From positions 1-64,000 of the IMG/VR virus record IMGVR_UViG_3300023174_000067: 64,000 nucleotides of DNA, one strand, 5' to 3'. This stretch comes from a virus. How positions within the stretch are numbered: the first letter of the stretch is position 1; each line of letters opens with the position of its first letter. Of the stretch, positions 20,297 through 30,811 are shown piece after piece. The translations under genes were made by a program, and so were the position numbers. The notes below the pieces were generated by a model, which did not search any database, had not been told where the DNA came from, and saw nothing but the letters and a program-made list of their open reading frames with translations.

Positions 20297-21454
20297 TTAA
20301 CTTTTAGTTTGACCTTTAAAATAAAAACTATTTGTGGCTGGTGTTCCTGGCGGTAATAACGATGTTGATGAGAAATATAAAACCCTATACGTTCCCACAG
20401 GTATCGCACCTCCTGAAGTTACTGTAACATTAGATGAACATATATTTGAATCAGGTGTTGCTAAAACATTAAATGTACATGGCGGTGACGAATAACCTAT
20501 CTGAACTGTCATACTATTTAAAACTCCTCCAACACCACTAATTGGTATCCAAACAGAATAAAAATAATATTCATTTGGGTTTATATTTGAGGTTGTTACC
20601 GTTATTGTATTAAAAGTATATTGATTGATTGAGCACCCATAAGAATCTGTACCAGAACCTGGTAATTGTCTAATGCTACCATTAAAATTAGATACGGGCG
20701 TTATAAAATTACCATCACTACCTAACGTAAATCCTGAATAAGAAATATACTTATTCATCATATAACTATAATTCGGGTCCGAATAATTTGCCCATCCTCC
20801 ACTATTATAACCATACCAATTTACATTAGTATCTACAGTAACACCATCCGATAAATAATACATATAAGACCCTAACTTATAAGCAGAACTTGTTGGTCCA
20901 GAACTATCTTGCGGTTCAGGAACTACATAAGCATAAAAAGTTCCAACGGGAGTATTTGTTAATGTTGGTGTATTAGTTGGAGTACGAGTTGGAGTACGAG
21001 TTGGAGTATTCGATGGTGTATTAGTTTGCGTTAAAGTATTTGTCGGAGTATTTGTCGGAGTGTTAGTTGGAGTATTTGTCTGACTTAATGTTGGAGTTTG
21101 GGTTAAAGTAGGTGTTTGAGTCTGAGTCAGTCCTGGTGTTTGAGTTAATGTCGGAGTTTGTGTTAATGTAGGTGTATGTGTTGGAGTTTTGGTTAATGTT
21201 GGAGTTTGAGTTTGAGTAGGTGTTAGAGTAGGTGTTTGAGTTAATGTCGGAGTTAATGTTGGTGTTTGAGTTAATGTCGGAGTTTGTGTTAATGTAGGTG
21301 TAGTTGTTGGTGTTGTCTCAACACAATTATAAACATTTTTTATTTCACAATTATCGGCATCAATTATTTTTATTAAAATTGCAGGAGCATTTGTGAATCC
21401 GCTAGGTATTGGTAATACGATTGCAGGTGGTACCGATGTTGTGATTCCTGACAT
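20297..21454 (-). CDS. Fibre protein with adaptor module and long Thr-Pro linker; start codon problem
   Basis: From the first ATG (21454) there are 385 residues: the tail of the adaptor module ([15 protein letters not shown]), a Thr-Pro linker over residues 47-170, and a distal beta-rich domain of about 210 residues ([20 protein letters not shown] onwards). In the same frame, upstream of this ATG, the rest of the adaptor module is intact ([19 protein letters not shown]). It extends to a TAA just before 21544 but contains no ATG, GTG or TTG. The homologous genes begin about there, and the codon where an ATG is expected (21544-21542) reads ATC. Either translation starts at a rare codon, or the start was lost by mutation or a sequence error. 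The true gene probably spans 20297-21544. Confidence 0.75.
   Translation of the reverse strand: MSGITTSVPPAIVLPIPSGFTNAPAILIKIIDADNCEIKNVYNCVETTPTTTPTLTQTPTLTQTPTLTPTLTQTPTLTPTQTQTPTLTKTPTHTPTLTQTPTLTQTPGLTQTQTPTLTQTPTLSQTNTPTNTPTNTPTNTLTQTNTPSNTPTRTPTRTPTNTPTLTNTPVGTFYAYVVPEPQDSSGPTSSAYKLGSYMYYLSDGVTVDTNVNWYGYNSGGWANYSDPNYSYMMNKYISYSGFTLGSDGNFITPVSNFNGSIRQLPGSGTDSYGCSINQYTFNTITVTTSNINPNEYYFYSVWIPISGVGGVLNSMTVQIGYSSPPCTFNVLATPDSNICSSNVTVTSGGAIPVGTYRVLYFSSTSLLPPGTPATNSFYFKGQTKS
20945..21315 (-). repeat. Thr-Pro linker repeat (coding), longest block
   Basis: About 124 residues of [13 protein letters not shown]-type sequence, the longest linker in the window. The nucleotide units gttaatgtcggagttt and gttggagta recur with few changes. 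Confidence 0.9.
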
Positions 21455-21556
21455 GAATACACAATTACTTTCAAAAACATCACAAGCATATATTTGATAT
21501 GGTGGTGTTCCTGATATGGTTGATATTTGTAATGATTTTGCGATTTTTTAAAAATA

Positions 21557-24500
21557 TTAATATAGTGTTAATGATACTCCGTATCCTCCAGGTGTCGCTC
21601 CTGATAATTTAGTTCTTGCCAATTGTGATGCGGTTGATGCGGTACCCACTAGTATTATTTTAGAACTTCCAAATCTTGTACTATACGACCAAGTAGTTCC
21701 TGTTAAATCATTCATTAAATTATCAATTTCAGTAGTTGTAAAGTAATTAGTCGCCGATAATGAAGGAACAATATTTAGATAGTTCATATTTGGAGCCCAA
21801 ATTCTTCCCGCAGTATAATCTTTTATTGTGTGCGTACCTGTTAAACTTATATACCAAGCATTAGGTGGTAGATTAGAAATATCACCAGTTAGACTATTTA
21901 AACCACCAACAACAAGTACCTTAATATTACTTGGGAAAGTACTTGTATTTCCTGATAATTTATTATATCCACCTAAGAAAAAGTCCGAAACATTTACACA
22001 AATATCAGATGATTGACCTGAAACAGTATTTAAACCTGTTAAATTAAAATATTGGGTCGTACCACCAATTGTTGAACCTGTTGGCATATTAACAATATTA
22101 CCATAAATTGAATTACTACCTCTAAGTTCTAAAGTATTTAATTTTTTTGGTAAGTTATTTATGTCGCCTGTAATTGTATTAGTAGTTGGTGAAGAGTCTA
22201 TATTAGCGACAACCAATGTTCGTAATAAAGTATGTGCTGATAATGATAAAACATTACCACTTAAATAATTATACCCATAGGCAACAAATGAACTTCCACT
22301 AATAGGTATATTTGATATATTACCATTTAAACTATTATACCCATATATATAAAAATTAGTAATTCCTGAAGGAATATTTACTGTATCACCCGATATAGTA
22401 TTGTTACCCCATATACCAAAGAATGTTAATCCAGATGGTATATCTTTAATATCACCTTTAATCGTGTTTGTTCCACCATTAATATAAATTGATGTCATTC
22501 CTGATGGGAAATTTATAGTATTACCACTTAAATCATTTGTCTCACCTCCTCCTAACGTTATTGATGTTAATGTGTTTGGTAAGTTGTCAATATCTCCTCT
22601 TAATTTACCTTTTAAACTATAAAAAGTTTGCATTGTTCTTGGGATTTCAGATGTATATCCTGTAAATATTGAATTAACATTTGACAATAATGTCATCCCT
22701 GTTAGTTTAGATAATTCCGAACCTGTAATTAACATAGATGCATTTGTACCTCCTGTTCCTATTCCTGAATCAGTGTACAATCTTCTTACTGACCCTAAAT
22801 TATAAGATAAAAGTTTAACATCTCCACTGAAAGCACTGCCTGTATATGTATGAATTAATGAAGTACTAAGACCTGAAGGATAATTTGTTGACGTACCGTC
22901 TCCCCAAGACATGGTATAGGCCGAGATAGTGTCAACAATATGTAATCTAACCGAATTTAAATCATTAACTTTTAATGTGAAACTTTCATACAAAGAATAA
23001 GATGTTGATGCCGTACAATTAGGTAATGACGTATCAGTAACTGTTACAGTATAAAGTCCAGGATTTAATCCACCAATAACTCTTGTTGTTTGCCCACCTG
23101 GTGACCACAAATATGTCACAGCGCCATAATTACCTGTTGTTGTTGCGGTTATACTACCATCACTAACCCCGTAAGTCGGATTCGTACCACTTAAAGATAC
23201 TTGTACTAAACAAGGTGGTCGTGTTCTTGTAGGAGTTGGGGTTGGGGTTTTTGTAGGAGTTGGGGTTGGGGTTTTTGTAGGAGTTATCGATGGTGTTGGA
23301 GTTGGGGTTAGTAACACACAATTACCCGAATTTTCAGGAATTGTATTAAAAACTAAATATCCACTGTTATCCACCCATGACCCAATTGGATTTCCATATC
23401 TAAAAATATTTCCTTTTGCACAAGGTGGTGTTAAACCAGATGTTTCCCATCTATTAGTAACATCATTAAAAAATATTGTTATTGTACAACCTAATGTGTA
23501 TATCGTTCCTTGCCATGCAGGATAACCATTTATTACCGCATATGTTGTAAAAAGTATTTGTGTTGGAGTAATTGCTTCAATTACAAATGACGCCAATAGA
23601 CAATCAGGAAAATTCTCACAACATATGTCATAATCAACTTCAACTTTAATTGTAACTTCCTTATCACCTAAAACAAAAGTACAATCAGTATTTAAATTTA
23701 ATAAATTAGAATTTAGATTAGCAATTATTGAACCCATATTTGGTACGGTATCCAATAAAGCAGTTAATGCATCAACATATTCTTGGTCTGTCGGATAATT
23801 TAATAATGATGTTGTTGTATAAAAATTACTAGTATACGCCGTTCCTCCAACATTTAATAAAATTATAAAGTCAGCACTATTTAAAACACAATTAATATTT
23901 CCTTTAGTTAACTCATAATAACCTTGATTTAACATTTGAGAAAATCCTAATTTACTTGATGGTGTATCTGTAAAAACATTTTTACAAACATTAAATAACT
24001 CATATGACGTGTTTCTACTACTACAACTTATAATTGTTTGTGTTTTCGCAGAACATCCTAAAGCATCAGTAACACTTAAACTATAGGTTCCTCCAGTTAA
24101 ACCATAAACATAAACTCCTGTTTGACCATTAACATTTGGAGACCAATTTAAAGTTAAAGGTGAAACTCCTCCTGTTATCAACGCATTTATTGTCCCATCA
24201 CTACCATTACCACATCCTGTATTTGTTAAAATAACATTAAGATTAGTACTTGAACCAACTGATAATTGAGTTGTTTGTACACAACCATTTTGATTTCTAA
24301 TAGTCGCAGTATATAAACCCGCATTTAATCCACTGAAAGTGACCGAAGTATTTGTTGTATTTAATTGTTGTCCATTTATTTGATAAGAATACGAACCTGG
24401 AGTATCAACGGTTAAAGTAATCTTTCCATTAGGTAGTCCACAAGTTGTATTAACTGATGTCGCAGTAAAATCATACTGACTATTATTTAAAAGTGTTGCG

Positions 24501-25726
24501 TTTGTTTGATATTGACAACCACTAGGATTTGTAACACTAACCTGATAAGTTCCTGGAGATAAACCAATAAATGTTAAATTTGGTGATGGAGTTCCACTTG
24601 TTCTTATATTACCCAAACTATCAGTTAGTGTGTAAGTATAAGGTGTTGCACCACCAATAACACTAACAGTAATACTACCATCATTAGCCCCACATGTGGT
24701 TGAATTAGTTGTCACACCTATAACTGAAAATGTATTTGGAGTGGATAACGTTGTTGTTCCACTAGTTGTACATAACCCAGCATCAGTAATATTTAAAATA
24801 TAAGAACCAGCACTTAATCCAGTGAATGTAGGATTAGTTGAATACGTAACTTGACTATCTCCATTAGATAAAGCACAGTAATATGGTCCACTACCTCCGC
24901 TTAAAACCGCCGTTATTTGACCATTTGATTGAAAGCATCCAGGTTGACCTAAAACAAACGAAACAATACCTACAGGCAGTACATTATTTATTGTTGCATT
25001 TTTTGATTTTACACAACCACTACTATCTGTAACAGTAACTGAATATGTTCCCGCCGTTAAACCACTAATTGATGATGTGGTTTCTCCATTATTTGCCCAC
25101 AAATAAGTATAGGGTGGAGTACCTGTTTGTCCTGTAATATATAATTTTCCCGTATGTCCTAAACAATTCGAATCTTCAATAACAAAGAACCCATAATCAA
25201 AAGTATCTGATGACTTTATTATACAAGTAGCCGTACTACCTGAACAACCTCCGTTATCAAAACACTCAACATAGTAAGTATCCGCACTTAAATTATTAAA
25301 GATTTGAGACCCATTTCCTGTACTAGCGGAAGTTACAAATCCATTTGTTAAACTATATAAATTATAACTAACGGGACTATTTAATGTTGTTGCAGTAACA
25401 ATCAAAATACCATTAGAGTCATTACATGTAGTATTAATCGAAGATGTCGTTAAACATATACCTGAAGATATAAATAAGTTTACATATAATTGTTGATTTG
25501 GAAACGTTGTTGAGTCAGTAATTAAAATTTGATATGTTCCCGCAGATAATCCTGTCCTAATTGAACTATCCCCATAAGGAACAGTTGTGTCTACCCCTAA
25601 ATTTGGACTATACCATTCTACCGTATATATTGAATTTGAACCTCCATTAGGATATAAATCCAAAACACCAGATGAACTATTTTGACAGTCACCTGTTATT
25701 AATAAATTATAATTTAGTAATGCCAT
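21557..25726 (-). CDS. Giant adhesin-like fibre with SprB repeats, Thr-Pro linker and GDI-type solenoid
   Basis: A 1389-residue protein. Residues about 1-565 contain seven or more SprB-type repeats (GTPPYTYLWANNGETTSSIS, then GLTAGTYSVTVTDSSGC), known from the gliding adhesin SprB of flavobacteria. Residues 566-800 are two non-repeated domains, including EVTIKVEVDYDICCENFPDC. A Thr-Pro linker lies at 804-837 and is followed by another SprB-type unit. Near residue 937 a PKD-like WGDG strand begins a 450-residue region of about 20-residue units (I-x-G-D-I-x-N-L/I-P-x-G-L-T). This resembles a leucine-rich-repeat-like solenoid. Its ATG overlaps the upstream stop (TAATG), so translation is probably coupled. 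A host- or matrix-binding fibre is inferred. Confidence 0.8.
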   Translation of the reverse strand: MALLNYNLLITGDCQNSSSGVLDLYPNGGSNSIYTVEWYSPNLGVDTTVPYGDSSIRTGLSAGTYQILITDSTTFPNQQLYVNLFISSGICLTTSSINTTCNDSNGILIVTATTLNSPVSYNLYSLTNGFVTSASTGNGSQIFNNLSADTYYVECFDNGGCSGSTATCIIKSSDTFDYGFFVIEDSNCLGHTGKLYITGQTGTPPYTYLWANNGETTSSISGLTAGTYSVTVTDSSGCVKSKNATINNVLPVGIVSFVLGQPGCFQSNGQITAVLSGGSGPYYCALSNGDSQVTYSTNPTFTGLSAGSYILNITDAGLCTTSGTTTLSTPNTFSVIGVTTNSTTCGANDGSITVSVIGGATPYTYTLTDSLGNIRTSGTPSPNLTFIGLSPGTYQVSVTNPSGCQYQTNATLLNNSQYDFTATSVNTTCGLPNGKITLTVDTPGSYSYQINGQQLNTTNTSVTFSGLNAGLYTATIRNQNGCVQTTQLSVGSSTNLNVILTNTGCGNGSDGTINALITGGVSPLTLNWSPNVNGQTGVYVYGLTGGTYSLSVTDALGCSAKTQTIISCSSRNTSYELFNVCKNVFTDTPSSKLGFSQMLNQGYYELTKGNINCVLNSADFIILLNVGGTAYTSNFYTTTSLLNYPTDQEYVDALTALLDTVPNMGSIIANLNSNLLNLNTDCTFVLGDKEVTIKVEVDYDICCENFPDCLLASFVIEAITPTQILFTTYAVINGYPAWQGTIYTLGCTITIFFNDVTNRWETSGLTPPCAKGNIFRYGNPIGSWVDNSGYLVFNTIPENSGNCVLLTPTPTPSITPTKTPTPTPTKTPTPTPTRTRPPCLVQVSLSGTNPTYGVSDGSITATTTGNYGAVTYLWSPGGQTTRVIGGLNPGLYTVTVTDTSLPNCTASTSYSLYESFTLKVNDLNSVRLHIVDTISAYTMSWGDGTSTNYPSGLSTSLIHTYTGSAFSGDVKLLSYNLGSVRRLYTDSGIGTGGTNASMLITGSELSKLTGMTLLSNVNSIFTGYTSEIPRTMQTFYSLKGKLRGDIDNLPNTLTSITLGGGETNDLSGNTINFPSGMTSIYINGGTNTIKGDIKDIPSGLTFFGIWGNNTISGDTVNIPSGITNFYIYGYNSLNGNISNIPISGSSFVAYGYNYLSGNVLSLSAHTLLRTLVVANIDSSPTTNTITGDINNLPKKLNTLELRGSNSIYGNIVNMPTGSTIGGTTQYFNLTGLNTVSGQSSDICVNVSDFFLGGYNKLSGNTSTFPSNIKVLVVGGLNSLTGDISNLPPNAWYISLTGTHTIKDYTAGRIWAPNMNYLNIVPSLSATNYFTTTEIDNLMNDLTGTTWSYSTRFGSSKIILVGTASTASQLARTKLSGATPGGYGVSLTLY
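23215..23315 (-). repeat. Thr-Pro linker repeat (coding)
   Basis: A short block encoding about 34 residues of TPTPTKTPTPTP type, with near-identical 24-base units (gttggggtttttgtaggagt on the plus strand). Confidence 0.85.
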
Positions 25727-28692
25727 TAACTACAAGATATTGATAAATTTAACCCAACATTTAGTTGAAGTTGTTTATTTGTAAAATACGGTTCACACCC
25801 CGAATTAGAAACATACAAAGTATTTCCACTAACTAAATAATCTAACCCATAATTTAATAAATTAGGTAAATAGTTGTTAATTGCCGTTACCCAATTAGTA
25901 TCTGTTGGAACATCTAATATTCCCAACCCACTATAAAATTTTTCTTGAATCAACACTTGAGAATCCAATCTTAAATCTAAATACCAATCAGTTGATAATG
26001 TATTGTTGTCACAACCAACTAATGAATTGGTGTTTATATAAGCAGTTAATGTCTGATTAAGTACATCTTTAAAGTTTTGTACATTTATATAATTTGGATT
26101 ATCCCAAGGATATAAATAACACTCTATCGTTTCATCGATACAATTAGTTGGGAATATAGTTCCTCTAATTGAACATGGTATACAAGGTACTGGTACTAAT
26201 TGACATCCTCTTTGAACTCTATAAACAAATTTTTGTCTGTGAAAAATTGAGTTCTCGTACTTTGTTCCCGCTAACCAAATTGTTGTAGCAGGAATCATTT
26301 GTTCAACTAATCTAATCCAATAATCCCCCAAACCATTTACATAATCCATCATGGTTTGGTATGTATAATTATTATTTGGAACATTAATAGCTTGCTGGGA
26401 GTCCAAATATCTCCAATATATTGATTGTAGTGTTGGATATCCACTAGTTTTTCCATCGGAAATTGTCAATCTATTTCTAACATTAATCATGTTTAGATAA
26501 AATGTTTGAGCAAATTCAAAAAACGATTTTTTCTGAGGTTGTGGATTTATAATTGTTCTGTCTATTCCTCCAGGATGTGGATATGGTGTTGTTAATCCCG
26601 TACTCGGTATTGGGTAATCATATTTTCTTGACATATACCAAACATCATACAATAACCCTTGAGCAGGATTTAAAAATAAATCCACGTTTTTAACATTTAA
26701 AGCTAACTTATCATCACCAATGTAGTAATATGCATCATATCCAACCGCACCATTACCTATTCTAAGACCAACATCAGTAACAGGCCAACTTTTTTTATTA
26801 TCTGCAATTTTTCTTAATTTAAAACCTTCTTTCATGTATGGGAAATATCTAAACCTATCAAGATATTTTTGGCCATATGTAAATTGTTCAAATTCAGTTT
26901 GAATACTAAAATTCATCCCTGTAAAAACACTAGACATTTTATTTATTCTTTGCGGGCTTTGATGGTCTCTAACTAATTCAAACCAACCAGCACCTTTTTG
27001 AAAGAAATAATCTTCAGTATCTGGCGGTGACATTGGGAATCCTTTATCATCCACAGGATAATCTGTTTTAGTTACATCTGCATCCCCACTTATTTGTTCT
27101 GTTGTAAAACCACTATATGTTTTACCTTGTATTTTAAAAACAACTTGACTACTATAAACAGGTAATTCTTCAACATAAGTTCCTATCGATATTTGAGCAT
27201 ATCTATTTTCAAAATCACCCATGTTTATTCTTTGTCCTGCAACATATATATGTTCATTAAACTCAACTAATGCCTCAGGAGCTCCAACAAGACGTAACAA
27301 CGCCTCTATTGATTTTCTCGTACCCTTAGATTTAAAAAGATATGCCGAATTTAAAATTAAATTTCGATAAAATTGATAATTTAATTCTGTCGGTGTTTCA
27401 GCTCTAGAGTATCCTGGATATTGTATTTTACTATCATTACCAAAAACAGATTTTAAAAAATCATCTTCTGTTATTGGCGAAATATTTATTTTCCAACCTA
27501 AGGTGGCTGCAAGGTTTTTTAATAATTGTGATGGTATGTCATTTTTAACGGTATAGTTAACAGAATTCATATATGCTAACGCATCAATATATTTTTTAAC
27601 ATCGTCAAAACTTCTACCATATAATGTTAATATTTTTTGAACTCTTTGGTCCTCGGTATCAAATTCTTTAAAAGCATCTGTTGTTAAAAATCTAGTAACT
27701 AAATTAGTTCTAACTGAATCTAATCCTGCCGCAATTTCATTTAAATCACTTAAATAGTTATCAAATGAACCTGTTCTTATATCTAAATTCCAAATACCAT
27801 CTAAAGGCCATGTTATTTTTTGATAATCTACATATGAGGTCCCGTCATCCGTAAGTTTAGGAATTTGGAATGTCGCCGTATATTTTGGAACTATTAATCT
27901 ATTTAATAAAAATTGTTCTACCTCATCAAACGGTTCAATAAAAGATTTATCACTGTAATAACTGTTTGGTCTTATTACTAATGTTTTAGTAGTTTGCGAT
28001 TTATTATCAAATGGATTTCCACTAACCAATATTTGAACCGTTCCCGACATCAAACTATAAGAAGGAGTTAAAAATAAAATAGGATATTCACTATCTTCAA
28101 TAAACAAAGAATATTTTGAATATTCAACCGTTAAATTTCTTAATGGGGATACCTGATTTTCTTTTAGAGATAAGTTTCTTGTTGAGTTTACTGAAAAATC
28201 AATTTCGAAAGGATTTAACATTTTTTGAACATCAACATCAAACTGAGTTGTATGTTCTATATTATCATAAGTACAATTTGTTGCGGTATATCCTGTAGTA
28301 AAATCATATTTTAAAGAATATACTTCAATTGCAGCTGGAAAATAATTTATTATTTTTTCTATTGATGTTGATAATCTTTTTGTTAAAGAACCATATAAAT
28401 TAAATCTTGTTATTTCACTTAAATCAAAATTTGGATATACTCTAAATTCTTTAGATATTATTGTTTTAGACTCTAAAACATTTGAAATATTTAATGTATC
28501 TAAAGATATTGGTTCTGAAAAAGCCCCAATATTAAATTGTCTATTTGATTTCTCAACAGTTGACGTAGTAAATTCAAAATTACCTTGCGTTAGTCCTCCT
28601 CCTTGAGTTAATTGGAATCCAACTAAATCATCAGAAAAAGTTCCAGCACCGCTAGAAGGTCTTGGTGGATATCTATAGAATTTTCTCGCCAT
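25726..28692 (-). CDS. Baseplate/fibre-attachment protein (P2 gpI-like region)
   Basis: A 988-residue protein (MARKFYRYPPRPSSGAGTFS). The N-terminal half is beta-rich. From about residue 330 it has a helical segment (FDTEDQRVQKILTLYGRSFD, then QLLKNLAATLGWKI), then FKSKGTRKSIEALLRLVGAP near 455-475. The order of a helical pair, a G-T-R/K-x-x-I/L-x-x-L-L-x-L-x-G motif and a beta domain recalls tail protein I (P2 gpI) and related baseplate-to-fibre connectors. The C-terminus carries a Cys-rich stretch (VQRGCQLVPVPCIPCSI). The start codon overlaps the upstream stop by one base and its own stop overlaps the SprB-fibre ATG, so it is translationally coupled on both sides. Its position between wedge genes and fibres fits a fibre anchor. 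Confidence 0.6.
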   Translation of the reverse strand: MARKFYRYPPRPSSGAGTFSDDLVGFQLTQGGGLTQGNFEFTTSTVEKSNRQFNIGAFSEPISLDTLNISNVLESKTIISKEFRVYPNFDLSEITRFNLYGSLTKRLSTSIEKIINYFPAAIEVYSLKYDFTTGYTATNCTYDNIEHTTQFDVDVQKMLNPFEIDFSVNSTRNLSLKENQVSPLRNLTVEYSKYSLFIEDSEYPILFLTPSYSLMSGTVQILVSGNPFDNKSQTTKTLVIRPNSYYSDKSFIEPFDEVEQFLLNRLIVPKYTATFQIPKLTDDGTSYVDYQKITWPLDGIWNLDIRTGSFDNYLSDLNEIAAGLDSVRTNLVTRFLTTDAFKEFDTEDQRVQKILTLYGRSFDDVKKYIDALAYMNSVNYTVKNDIPSQLLKNLAATLGWKINISPITEDDFLKSVFGNDSKIQYPGYSRAETPTELNYQFYRNLILNSAYLFKSKGTRKSIEALLRLVGAPEALVEFNEHIYVAGQRINMGDFENRYAQISIGTYVEELPVYSSQVVFKIQGKTYSGFTTEQISGDADVTKTDYPVDDKGFPMSPPDTEDYFFQKGAGWFELVRDHQSPQRINKMSSVFTGMNFSIQTEFEQFTYGQKYLDRFRYFPYMKEGFKLRKIADNKKSWPVTDVGLRIGNGAVGYDAYYYIGDDKLALNVKNVDLFLNPAQGLLYDVWYMSRKYDYPIPSTGLTTPYPHPGGIDRTIINPQPQKKSFFEFAQTFYLNMINVRNRLTISDGKTSGYPTLQSIYWRYLDSQQAINVPNNNYTYQTMMDYVNGLGDYWIRLVEQMIPATTIWLAGTKYENSIFHRQKFVYRVQRGCQLVPVPCIPCSIRGTIFPTNCIDETIECYLYPWDNPNYINVQNFKDVLNQTLTAYINTNSLVGCDNNTLSTDWYLDLRLDSQVLIQEKFYSGLGILDVPTDTNWVTAINNYLPNLLNYGLDYLVSGNTLYVSNSGCEPYFTNKQLQLNVGLNLSISCS

Positions 28693-29600
28693 TATTGTAC
28701 TATATTTGTAAAGTTTTTACTAAAATCAATATTATTTCCTCTATCTTCTCTAACCTCGTATAATAATTTGTTAAAGTCGTCTCTAATCTCAAATAAATTG
28801 TATTGTTTATATATATTATTTGCAGTATCGTAAATAGTGTATATACCATCATCAATTGATTTGGTTTGATTACCATAAAGAGCAATTGCTAATGTGGAAA
28901 TATCATGTTCAACAATCTCAATATCAATTGTTATTGGATTAAAAAATGTATTTGTAATAATAATATTTTGAGCGGGTTGTCCAATAAATGGTGTTGCATT
29001 TGGTTTGTTTGTTGGTGATGAGGATGGCGTTACAGTACAAAACATTAAATTGGAAATACCCTCAACATACCTATATCTAACTGCCTTTTGAGAGGTATTT
29101 GTTAAATTTTGTAAAACAGGTTCACAGAAAAAATTAGACGTAATTACTCTATAAAAATTAGGTATTTTAGTACCGTCATCATTTAAATATTCTACTCTGA
29201 ATCCGACTAATCCTTGAGCGACAAATTTATTTTTATACTCTGTTGGGACATTGTTTAAATCAATTACAATACCTTTAACATTAGGTAAAGCACTTAAAAC
29301 ACCGCAATCAGTTATAGATGTTCTTATTTGTGCAGGTCTAATATATAATGTATAAATCCCTAAATTATTAAATTCATTTGCGGGTAATTTTAAATTATAT
29401 AACCCACCAAGAATTTCAATATTGGCATTTCCTCCTGTACTTGCATTATTAAAATAAGGTCTAAGTATACTAGAAGCATTTAATTTTTTTAGTGTAAAAT
29501 TATCGGTAACATCTCTAGATGCCGTATAATTTAATATTATTTCAACATCTTCTGGTGAAACATCTGAAGGTCGTATTGTTCCGTAAGCTCCTATTGCCAT
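28692..29600 (-). CDS. Structural protein of the baseplate/fibre-attachment block
   Basis: A 302-residue protein (MAIGAYGTIRPSDVSPEDVE). It appears mostly beta-stranded with a short helical C-terminus (IRDDFNKLLYEVREDRGNNI). A segment of Ser/Pro/Asn (VTPSSSPTNKPNATP) may be an exposed loop. The G-T-I-R-P-S-D-V-S-P-E-D opening looks like a virion attachment arm. No family is recognised. The stop overlaps the start of the next gene (TAATG), showing tight coupling with the gpI-like protein. Its place between that gene and a PKD-bearing protein suggests a baseplate or fibre-connector component. Confidence 0.6.
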   Translation of the reverse strand: MAIGAYGTIRPSDVSPEDVEIILNYTASRDVTDNFTLKKLNASSILRPYFNNASTGGNANIEILGGLYNLKLPANEFNNLGIYTLYIRPAQIRTSITDCGVLSALPNVKGIVIDLNNVPTEYKNKFVAQGLVGFRVEYLNDDGTKIPNFYRVITSNFFCEPVLQNLTNTSQKAVRYRYVEGISNLMFCTVTPSSSPTNKPNATPFIGQPAQNIIITNTFFNPITIDIEIVEHDISTLAIALYGNQTKSIDDGIYTIYDTANNIYKQYNLFEIRDDFNKLLYEVREDRGNNIDFSKNFTNIVQ

Positions 29601-29638
29601 TTTTATTCTTTATTTAATAAATAGTTTATTAGTCTTTT

Positions 29639-30811
29639 TTAAAAGTTATTTTGATTTATAAATTTAAAAAACTTGTATCCGTATTCTTTTAAGTCTCCAA
29701 CATTGTCAACTTCACCAAGTCTTTCAATTCTTTCTAACGCACTGTTTTTACCCCTTTCAATATAAATGTCAGATTGAACTTCGGGGTCACTAACTATATT
29801 AATCAATGATTCTTGTTTTGTCATTGCCGATTGGACCATCCAATTAGAGGTTAATCCAGAACTGTTGAAGAAATATACCGTCTTACCGTCAGGTAAATCC
29901 AAATATTGAGCGCCTTCAATAGTGTATCCTGTATATGATGGACCAATACTATTTATCTCACCAAATACGACTCCATTGTTTATTATTGGTACATGAATAG
30001 GGTATTTGTTAACCCCATATCTTTCTAATTCACTTAATCTTGAGGTTGTATATCCTGAAACAACAAATGGTACTGAAACATAATTGTTTGAGGTTTGTGC
30101 TGATATTTGATTAATCGCGTCTCCATCAAATATAAAATCATAAGATATTGGTGTTGCCGACCAAGAACCTACATTAGGAGTAAAATATGCGGTTCCTTTA
30201 GGATTTGTTATAGTTGTTGCGGTAAATGGTACCACCACCTTTTTCTTAACCGTATTAACACCCCAAGGTGTTGTCTGAGTTAATGTTATTGTATATTTAC
30301 CACTATTCAAATAATCATGAAAAATAAAATTAGGTGATGTTGTCGTAACTGTTGTTTGTGGTTGACCATCCCCCCAATCAACTTTATATGTTGATAGTTT
30401 TAAAAAATTCTTTAGTTCTTTTTCAGAGGTGTTATAAAAATAATATCTATTTGGTAAAATAGTAGTTGCTGAGAATACAAAATTTTTAACAACATCTGCC
30501 TGTAATATCGCACCATCAAAAACTGAAAAATATCCAATATCAACCGCAGTTTCTCTTAATAATATTGGTATTGTTAAGTCTGTTAATATTGAGTTACCTT
30601 TTGTTCCTCCAGTAACTACTTGAGACATAGACAATAAAACATTTGTATTTCCAGTAACAAAAACTGTACTACTTGATATTGATGATATATAACAACAAGT
30701 ACCTGTAATACCCGTTATTGTATAGGAATACGCAGTATATGGGTGAGATTGTAAATCATTTAAAATATTTTCATTACTTATCTTAATATAATATCTATCT
30801 TCGTTTATCAT
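29639..30811 (-). CDS. Structural protein with PKD-like domain
   Basis: A 390-residue protein. Residues about 105-195 form a PKD-like domain: an aromatic-rich strand, KVDWGDGQPQ near residue 142, then FHDYLNSGKYTITLTQ. PKD folds are common in surface and virion proteins as spacers or glycan-binding modules. The C-terminal 60 residues are charged and helical (SDIYIERGKNSALERIERLG). The upstream gene's stop overlaps its ATG at 30811 (TAATG type). Role: probably a baseplate-proximal decoration or connector protein. No T4 equivalent is recognised. Confidence 0.65.
   Translation of the reverse strand: MINEDRYYIKISNENILNDLQSHPYTAYSYTITGITGTCCYISSISSSTVFVTGNTNVLLSMSQVVTGGTKGNSILTDLTIPILLRETAVDIGYFSVFDGAILQADVVKNFVFSATTILPNRYYFYNTSEKELKNFLKLSTYKVDWGDGQPQTTVTTTSPNFIFHDYLNSGKYTITLTQTTPWGVNTVKKKVVVPFTATTITNPKGTAYFTPNVGSWSATPISYDFIFDGDAINQISAQTSNNYVSVPFVVSGYTTSRLSELERYGVNKYPIHVPIINNGVVFGEINSIGPSYTGYTIEGAQYLDLPDGKTVYFFNSSGLTSNWMVQSAMTKQESLINIVSDPEVQSDIYIERGKNSALERIERLGEVDNVGDLKEYGYKFFKFINQNNF

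Noticed and set aside
13790-21315. GT-rich tandem repeats that could be mistaken for a CRISPR array or minisatellite
   Set aside because: The repeats stay in frame, encode Thr-Pro linkers and have no constant-length unique spacers. They are coding repeats.
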